Below are positions 53,064 to 61,400 of a stretch of DNA of 64,000 nucleotides, in pieces. A program made the position numbers and the translations under genes. The notes under the pieces were generated by a model. The model was not told the DNA's origin. It was given only the letters and a program-made list of their open reading frames with translations, and did no database searches. Source of the DNA: Flavobacterium ustbae (GTDB taxonomy: Bacteria; Bacteroidota; Bacteroidia; Flavobacteriales; Flavobacteriaceae). Where the stretch lies: assembly GCF_003946915.1 (NCBI RefSeq), contig NZ_RPOC01000001.1, positions 434,001-498,000 of the forward strand, written 5' to 3'. How positions within the stretch are numbered: the stretch's first letter is position 1; the number at the start of each line of letters is the position of its first letter.

Positions 53064-54251
53064 TTAGTCTAAAATCGCTGCGATTCCAGGTAAAGTTTTT
53101 CCTTCTAACATTTCAAGCATTGCCCCGCCACCAGTGGAAACGTAGCTCATTTTATCTTCAAATCCGAACTGTTTTACTGCTGCAACAGAATCACCACCAC
53201 CTACTAATGAAAATGCTCCATTTTCTGTAGCTTCTGCGATATAATCTCCTAATGCGATTGTTCCTTTAGAGAAAGTTTCCATTTCGAAAACTCCTAATGG
53301 ACCATTCCAAAGAATCGTTTTTGAACCTAAAATTACTTTTTTGAAGTTCTCTAAAGATTTTGGACCTGCATCTAAACCTTGCCATCCGTCAGGAATTGCA
53401 GTTACATCTACAACCTGAGTATTAGCTGTGTTTGAGAAATCGTCTGCAGCAACAACATCAACAGGAATATGAACCTGAACATTTTTCTCTTTAGCTAATC
53501 TTAAAATTTCAAGAGCTAAATCTAATTTGTCATCTTCGCAGATAGACTCACCGATTTTTCCTCCTTGCGCTTTAATGAAAGTAAAAGTCATTCCTCCTCC
53601 AATAATCATGTGATCTACTTTATCTAAGATATTTTCGATAACAGTGATTTTAGAAGAAACTTTAGATCCTCCAAGAACTGCTGTTACAGGTTTTTCACTG
53701 TTTTTAAGAACTTTATTTAAACTCTCAATTTCTTTTGCCAATAAGGTTCCGAACGTTTTATCGTTTGGAAAAAATTGTGCAATAATTGTAGTAGATGCGT
53801 GCGCTCTGTGTGCAGTACCAAATGCATCGTTTACATAAATATCTCCAAGAGAAGCTAATTCTTTAGCGAAAGCTACATCTCCTGCTTCTTCTTCAGCATG
53901 AAAACGTAAATTTTCTAATAAAAGAACTTCGCCTGGTTTTAAATCTTTTGCTGCAGTTTGAGCTGGTTCTCCAACGCAATTTTCAGCAAATTTTACTTGA
54001 ACTCCTAAAATTTCAGAAGCTGTTTTTAAGATATGTTTTAGAGAATATTTCTCTTCTGCTCCTTTTGGTCTTCCTAAGTGAGACATTAAAATTACGCTTC
54101 CGCCTTGTGCTAAAATAGCATCAATAGTTGGCTTAGCTGCTTCAATACGTGTAGTATCTGTTACATTAAAATTTTCATCCAATGGCACGTTGAAGTCAAC
54201 ACGGATAATAGCTTTTTTATTTTTAAAATCGAAATCGTTTAAAGTTTTCAT
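53064..54251 (-). CDS. pgk: phosphoglycerate kinase
   Basis: 395 residues, standard. The N-terminal signature [20 protein letters not shown] and the nucleotide loop [13 protein letters not shown] are clear, with [11 protein letters not shown] and [11 protein letters not shown] also present. It makes ATP and 3-phosphoglycerate in glycolysis. It has its own -7 box TATATTTG on the minus strand (54284-54291), 33 bp before the ATG. Confidence 0.97.
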   Translation of the reverse strand: MKTLNDFDFKNKKAIIRVDFNVPLDENFNVTDTTRIEAAKPTIDAILAQGGSVILMSHLGRPKGAEEKYSLKHILKTASEILGVQVKFAENCVGEPAQTAAKDLKPGEVLLLENLRFHAEEEAGDVAFAKELASLGDIYVNDAFGTAHRAHASTTIIAQFFPNDKTFGTLLAKEIESLNKVLKNSEKPVTAVLGGSKVSSKITVIENILDKVDHMIIGGGMTFTFIKAQGGKIGESICEDDKLDLALEILRLAKEKNVQVHIPVDVVAADDFSNTANTQVVDVTAIPDGWQGLDAGPKSLENFKKVILGSKTILWNGPLGVFEMETFSKGTIALGDYIAEATENGAFSLVGGGDSVAAVKQFGFEDKMSYVSTGGGAMLEMLEGKTLPGIAAILD

Positions 54252-54283
54252 TTGCTAAATTTTTTAATTTTTTGAAAGAATAA

Positions 54284-54291
54284 CAAATATA
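54284..54291 (-). promoter_or_regulatory. -7 box TATATTTG of pgk
   Basis: TAnnTTTG match, 33 bp upstream of the pgk start. Confidence 0.45.
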
Positions 54292-54409
54292 GGACTTTTA
54301 CAGTACTCTAAATTTCAAAAAAGCAAAAAAAATCGTGCAATAAAAACGAAAACGTTGTAAATTATGAAAACAAACAAATTAATTCTTAAAAATGATAAAA
54401 ATTAATTAT

Positions 54410-55390
54410 CTAATCGTGAACTGGACTTTGTGTACAAGGACAGTTACTGATAGATTGTAAGAAGTCGAATCCGATTGTGATGGAATGCGTTCCTGAATTA
54501 TAAGAGCCAAGACCATTAAACATAAGCTGGTACGAATAGGCAAAATAGAATTTAGATTTCATAAAACCAGCCATTGGCCCCATTGCCAAAGGTTTCGGGA
54601 ACTGGTCATTTAGGAAACGATATGAAACTCCAATCCAATAATAATCTTCGTAACGGTTATAACGTCTGTATTTGAAGTTAAAATCGGTTGTAGAACGCTG
54701 GTCACTCGCAAAGTACTGTAAGAAAACCGATGGTTCATATTCAATACGTCTATTTTCTCCGTCTTTAAAAGTGAAACCAGAATATACTTGAAAGTTTGAT
54801 AAAAGATCAGGCTCGTTTACTCTTTCAAGGCTGATATTCTTTTTCAGTACGTTGTTGGCATTGAAACTAAAGTAAAATCCTCTGTTTCGGTATAAAGCAC
54901 TAACATCAAAGTTATTATTAGCGCTATAACGGTTATCTGTTGGCTGCTGTCCTCCGATTGGCGGATTTCCATTACTTCCATCATTAAAGTTTCCGGTTTC
55001 AAGTCGGAAACTATTAAAGTTATAAGAGATACCAAAAGATAAATACTGTTCTGTACGATAATCTAAAATCAGGTGGTGAGCAAAGGAAATTTTGGCTCCT
55101 GTTTGTCTTGTATTTCCGTTGCTGTCATTATATAATGACAATCCAACCCCGGAACGATCTAGAACACGGAAATCGGCATACAATGATTGGTTATCTGGCG
55201 CATCTTTAATTCCGACCCACTGCGTTAAACCATTGGCTCTAATACGAAGATTATCTCCAATACCAGCATAAGCAGGGGAAAGAATAAAAGGGTTATCAGC
55301 TAAATACTGTGTAAACACTGGTAGGTTTAACTCTTGGCTGTAACTTGTTGTTACAGCCATGAGTACTAAGGATAAAATAAACTTTTTCAT
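54410..55390 (-). CDS. type IX secretion system membrane protein PorP/SprF family
   Basis: 326 residues from ATG at 55388-55390 (MKKFILSLVLMAVTTSYSQE, a signal peptide); the frame runs upstream into the adhesin gene but without support. The motif NLPVFTQYLADNPFILSPAYAG and the strand-rich barrel ending FDFLQSISNC match PorP/SprF. Such proteins help export or anchor adhesins in the outer membrane. It follows the adhesin gene by 43 bp, as sprF follows sprB, so it is likely the dedicated partner. Confidence 0.93.
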   Translation of the reverse strand: MKKFILSLVLMAVTTSYSQELNLPVFTQYLADNPFILSPAYAGIGDNLRIRANGLTQWVGIKDAPDNQSLYADFRVLDRSGVGLSLYNDSNGNTRQTGAKISFAHHLILDYRTEQYLSFGISYNFNSFRLETGNFNDGSNGNPPIGGQQPTDNRYSANNNFDVSALYRNRGFYFSFNANNVLKKNISLERVNEPDLLSNFQVYSGFTFKDGENRRIEYEPSVFLQYFASDQRSTTDFNFKYRRYNRYEDYYWIGVSYRFLNDQFPKPLAMGPMAGFMKSKFYFAYSYQLMFNGLGSYNSGTHSITIGFDFLQSISNCPCTQSPVHD

Positions 55391-55433
55391 TGTAATAATT
55401 TTTTTAGACAACATCATTGGGGCTATAATTTTG

Positions 55434-58400
55434 TTATCTGTATAATGTGAAATGTCCAACAAATTCTCTCGGATCTTTCGGATCATTTAGTTTAAGAACG
55501 TACCAGTAGTCACCTGTTGGCAATTCGCTTCCATGGTATCTACCATCCCATTTTCCACCTACACGGTATTTCGCTACTACTCTACCGTATCTATCGTAAA
55601 TATCAAATGTTAATTCTTTGTATGCTAATGCGCCACAGTCTGGACCAATTGTAGTGTTTGTAGCACCATTTGGCGTAAAGTAGTTTGGCATACAGAAGTC
55701 ATAGAATGTACCTTCAACATCAATTGTTGCTTCACAACCGTTTTTGTCTCTTACGATCACTTTATAAACGCCTGTTTTATAGATTCTATAACTATTAGAT
55801 GATGTAAACGATTCACCATTGAAGCTATACTCGTAAGGTGCAACACCTCCAGAAGCTTGTACAACAATTGTATTGATGTCTTTGCTTTGGTTTGTAATAT
55901 TTACTAAACCAAGTTCTGCAACTGCATCAAGACGAACTTCATTGGTTTCTTTTTCACAACCTTCAAGTAATGCTCTTACAACATAATCACCAGAAGGAAG
56001 ATTTCTAAATACAGGATTTCCAGTTTGTTGTGCAACCTGAACTCCATCAGCAAATAATGTATAAACAATTGTTGCTTTTCTTGTATCCTCAATACTCTCG
56101 TCAATTGTGACAGTAATTGAATTTACTGGCAGATTATTTTCACAATCATAAGCTACTGCCGCCGTTGGAGTCAATTTGATTGGATCTGGTAACGTAATTC
56201 TAACTTCTTGCTCACATTCGTTAGCATCTTTTACAATTACTGTGTACTCAATTCCTCCTAATAGACCTGTAAAACTGAAGATTTCTGGTGTTACGTCTGG
56301 CGCTCTGAAATCTAGTGTTACACCGTTTCCAGAAATACTAGCAGTATAAGGTGCTCTACCTCCTTCTACTTGAACAAATGCAACTCCATCTTTATCATCA
56401 AAACAGTGCTCTGGAATTCTTTCATCTGTTAATTCTGTAACAATCAATGGTATAGCATCTTCTATTGTCACTGGATAGTCTACATAACATACATTAGCAT
56501 CTTGAACTCTCACTACATAATCACCTGGCTTTAAGTTCTCAAAAAGAGGTGTATCAAAAGTTTGATCAAGTACTGGCGTAATAGAATATACATATGGGGC
56601 AGTACCACCAGAAGGAACTATCGTAATTCTTCCGTTGTTGTATCCAGCACAAGTAACATTAAATGGCGTTACAACTGCACTCAATTCTTGATCAGGTTGT
56701 GTAATGTCAATTAAATCTGAAAGTTTATCACAATCTTCGCTATTAACATTCACACGGTATTGTCCAACTGGAATTTGTGTAAACGTTCCAGGAGTTAATT
56801 GAGTCGGAACTGGTGTAATAGGTAAATTCGTAACAGCATCAACTAATGTATATACATAATTTCCTAAACCTCCAGTAGCTTCAACGTAAATACTTCCTGT
56901 TGCACCGCCTCTACAAGGAACATCAATATGAACAAATTTCTCAAATACCAATTCTGGAACTGGATATAAAGGAATCTCAGCATATTCTGCCGTACAACCA
57001 TTCGCATCTCTTACGTAATATCTATACTTTGTTTCGACAGTAGTTTTTGGCACATTAAAATCTTGTGGAGACGTAAATGAAACCGGACTCCAATTTGTAC
57101 CATCTGTACTATAGAAATATGGTGCTGTACCACCTTCTGCACTAAGTGTAATTACTGGAGCATTATCACAAGTTTCTCTTGCTGTTAATGATAATGTAGC
57201 TATTACTTTTTGTGGCTGACCAATAGTAACTTCGTTAGATCTGCCTGTACAAGTCCAATCATCAGAAACTGAAACATAATATTTACCAGCTCCTAATCCT
57301 GCAAATGTTTGCTCTGGCTGTGGTCCTACTGTAATTTCAGAACCATCAAGTAACGTTCCATGTAAAGTATATGTGAAGTTTCCAGAGCCTCCATTGATAG
57401 TATTTACTGTTACAACAGCATCTGTGTCATTATAACATGTTAATGAAGCTCTGTCTGCAGTAATTGCTAAACTAATTGGTGTTGGTATCGATAACTCAAC
57501 TACCTCAAAATCTTCACAACCATTTACATCTTTTACGTATACAGTATATCTACCTGCTGGTAAATCTGTGAATTTATTTTCAGCAGAATAAGCTTTAGTC
57601 ACTGGACCTTCAAGTTTGTATTGGTAATCTCCAATCCATCCTCCTGTTGCAGTAGCTACTATTTCGCCGTCAGTATTACTTGCACAAGTAATCGCTTTAG
57701 GTGTAACAGTAATTTCTAATGCTGCTATTGGACCTTGAATAGTGAACTCTGTTTGAACAGAACAATAAGGAAGTCCTTCTAATTCTGCTACCATTGTATA
57801 CTTACCAACTGCTAAGTTAGCAAGATCAACTTTTGTTCCGTTTGAACGTCCGCTTACGCTTGTTCCAGATTCATGTGTTAATACATATGTAAATGTACCT
57901 GCTTCATCTGTTGGCGTTGGAATATCATCAATTAAAGTCAATGTTACGCTTCCATTTGTATCTGAGAAACATGTAACGTCTATTACATCTGAAGCGATCA
58001 AACGGAACGTGTTTGGTTCATTAACAATGTATGGTCTTTCTACACCACAACCTGTTACTGGATTAGTAACTTTAATTAAATAAGTACCTGGTTTCAATCC
58101 TGCAAATAATCCTGTTGGACTAGTTGTTACAGGGTAAACTGTACTATTTGTACCTTCAATTGTATATGTCAATGTTGGTAACGTTCCTTGTGTCGGAACT
58201 GCTGTTACTTGAACTGACTCATCATCTCTACAATTGATTTTAGTTGTAGAAAGATTTAAATCTGCAATACCAATGTAAGGATTTATTGTTACTGAAGAAT
58301 ATCCACCTTGGCAACCATTATCATCAAATACATTGATCACGTAGTTACCACCTAAATAATCTGATTCAGTATATGTATTTCTTTCGTCATTTTGAACTTC

Positions 58401-61400
58401 TACACCATTTCTCATAAACTGATATCTAATGTAGTTACCTGAACCTCCTGTTACTGTACTTGCAGGAATAGTAATAGTAGCATCGATAGCTGTATTACCA
58501 GTGTTACAAACATATTGTGTAACTGTTGGCGCTGTTACCATAATTTCATCTGGTTCTCCAACCACAGCTGTAGCTGTTGCAGGACATCCTTTTCCAGAAA
58601 CTACAGTTACTACATAATTACCTGCTGGTAAATCATAGAAGTAACGAGAATCTTGAGCCGCTCTTGTTACAGGTCCAGCAAGGCTATATCTGTAAACAGG
58701 GTTATTGTTTGATGGATCAAGAGTTACTTCGATACTACCATCAGCAAAAGTGTTACAAGATGCATCTGTTCCTCTTGCCACAACTCCTGTTACTAGAGTT
58801 GGAGTTACGATTGTTAGATCAACAAATTTCTCACAGTTTGTAGCAACATCTCTTACGATAAATCTATAAGCACCTGGAGCTAAACCAGTAAATTCGTTAC
58901 TTATACTTGTTGTAACCCAGTTATCTCTAGTGTACACATAATTACCAGGAGTTCTTCCTCCTCCTGCGGTTAATGTAACCACACCATCAGGATCCATACA
59001 TGTTGGATCTGTCGTAATATCTGCTCTTAATGTAAGCGGTGCAGGAATGTTAAATGCTGTTGTAGCTGTTACTACACATTTATTAGCATCTCTAACTCTC
59101 ACCGTGTAATCGCCAGCAGCACCTACGATAAAGAAATTATCTCTTTGGTAATCATTTCCATCTAAACTATATTCTAATGGACCAACTCCTGTTGCTGTTA
59201 CATTAATTCTGTAGCCTGCAATGTCATAACATGGACTCGCTACAGATACATTGTCAATTACTGGCATCGGATCTCTAGCAATGTTTACTGGTACAAATGT
59301 TTTACAACCTTTTGTATCCATTACATACACATGCCAAGTATCAAATGCTGGTGCAATTGCTGTTGTTGGAATTGTGATTACTTTTTCATTTTTAAATAAT
59401 CCATCCGCTGGAATACCTGCCGTTGGTAATACCGCAACGTATTTGTATCCTGGAGTACCTCCAACAATTTGTGTTTCATCGATTATAATAACCGCACCTG
59501 CAGTGTTACAATTTTGATTCTTAACTGTTGGATTCAATCCGCTTACATTTAGTACTGGCGGTTGAGTGATTTCAAATGTATTAGAAGTCACTGGACAGAA
59601 TGGATAATTTGTCTCAGTAATAACTACTGTATATGCACTACCTGCACCAATTCCAACTGGAATTGTAAATGGATTAGTTGTCGCGCTATTTGCATTACCA
59701 GAAGCACCTGTTACCGCTAAACCAGCATTAAATACTTGGTACGTGTAAGGTCCTCTATAATCTATCACATCAATTGTAATTGCACCATCTGTTAAACCAT
59801 TACAAGATACTGATGTAGAAGCAGTAGCAATAACTTTAGCTGTGTTATACACTGGCACTTCGTAAGCATCTGTTGTAATAGAACAGAATGTAGTTCTATC
59901 TGTTATTTTAAACTGATAGAAATGACCTGCTGTTGGTGCAACATAGTCGAAACTAGTATTTCCAGCACCAACTAAAGTAGCAGTTTGTAAAATCTGACCA
60001 TCCTGATAAACTTCATATTCAAAATTAGCTGGAGTTGCACCACCTGTAATCGCTACACGGATAGTTTCACGTCCGTTGTTAGCACAAGAAGCTCTATCAA
60101 CTAAAGTTGCTGTTGCAGCCGTTAATCTAGGGAATGGAGCAATTATAATTTGTACATCATCAATACAGCCATTTGCATCTTTAGCATAGTAAGTTAAAGT
60201 TTGAGTCAAACCGTTATCTACAACATTGAATGTATTTTCTGTTTTCCAGTTTGTTCCATTGTTACTATAAGTGTAATCTGCTATTGCACCACTTCCTGCA
60301 CCACCTGTAGCTCTAACTGATACTACAGTAGTATTTAAATTATTAGTAGCAGAACAAGTAAATGGCGATGGTGTTGCAGTAGCATTAACCGGTATCGGTT
60401 CATCAATAACAACAGTTTCTTGTCTACTACATTGTTTTCCTGAAATTACAGTAACTGTATAAGTTCCTGCAATTAAACCTGTAAATAAAGGTGTGTTTTG
60501 AGTAATCAAAGCACCCCCTGCAGGAATTGTACGCTGAATTGTATACGTATAATTTCTATCATTATTACCTGCACCTAATGTAACTAATATAGAACCGTTT
60601 GTAAGGTTTCCTTGTGGAGCCACACAATTTGGTGAAGTTGGATCTGCAGTAAATGTTACTTGAGTTGGAAGTACCATGTCAACTGTATTTGTTGTAACAT
60701 GACAATTGTTAGCGTCATATACATCGAATACATATACACCATCTGCTGAATCTGTTACCGTAATATCTGTATACAATGCATTTGTAAAGGCAGTTAATGC
60801 AGATGTTACACCAGCGTGTGTAAAAGTATATTGATACGGACCGTATCCTCCTACAGCACTAAGTCTAATTGTTCCATTTGTTGGAAGCGCACCAGTACAA
60901 TAAATTGGTTTTTCCATTTTTGCAGATGCATATAACTGACCTTTAATTTCTGTATTAACAACAGCTGATTTACATCCAAATTTATCTTTAACGATAATAG
61001 TATAATTACCAGGACTTAAATTAGAGAATGTATCAGATATCTGCCATGTCTGACCGTTATTAATACTGTATTGAAATGGTCTTACATCAAATGTAGATAA
61101 TGAAGCAGCAGTAACAACAAGTGTAGTTGTATTTCCTCCATTCACATAACAATAATCTGATGATGCGGCAATTGTTGCAGTTGGATTAACCGGTGGAATC
61201 AATTCGAATGTATCGTCGATTCTACATCCGTTAGCATCTATTACATGAACATTGTAAGTTCCTTCTTGAACTAGATTTGCAAAAATTCCTGTTTTATTAG
61301 ATAAAATAGTTCCATCCGGTTGTTCTACAGTATAAGTGTAGTCTTCCCATCCACCTGTTGCACTCATAGTTACACCTCCCAAAGTTGTACATCCTAATGG

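Noticed and set aside
55391..55486. Longer start of the sprF-like gene
   Set aside because: It would overlap the adhesin gene and hide the signal peptide that begins at 55390.
58577..59517. Plus-strand frames of 88 codons antisense to the adhesin
   Set aside because: They result from the codon bias of the repeats on the other strand (Thr/Val/Gly-rich) and show no motif.
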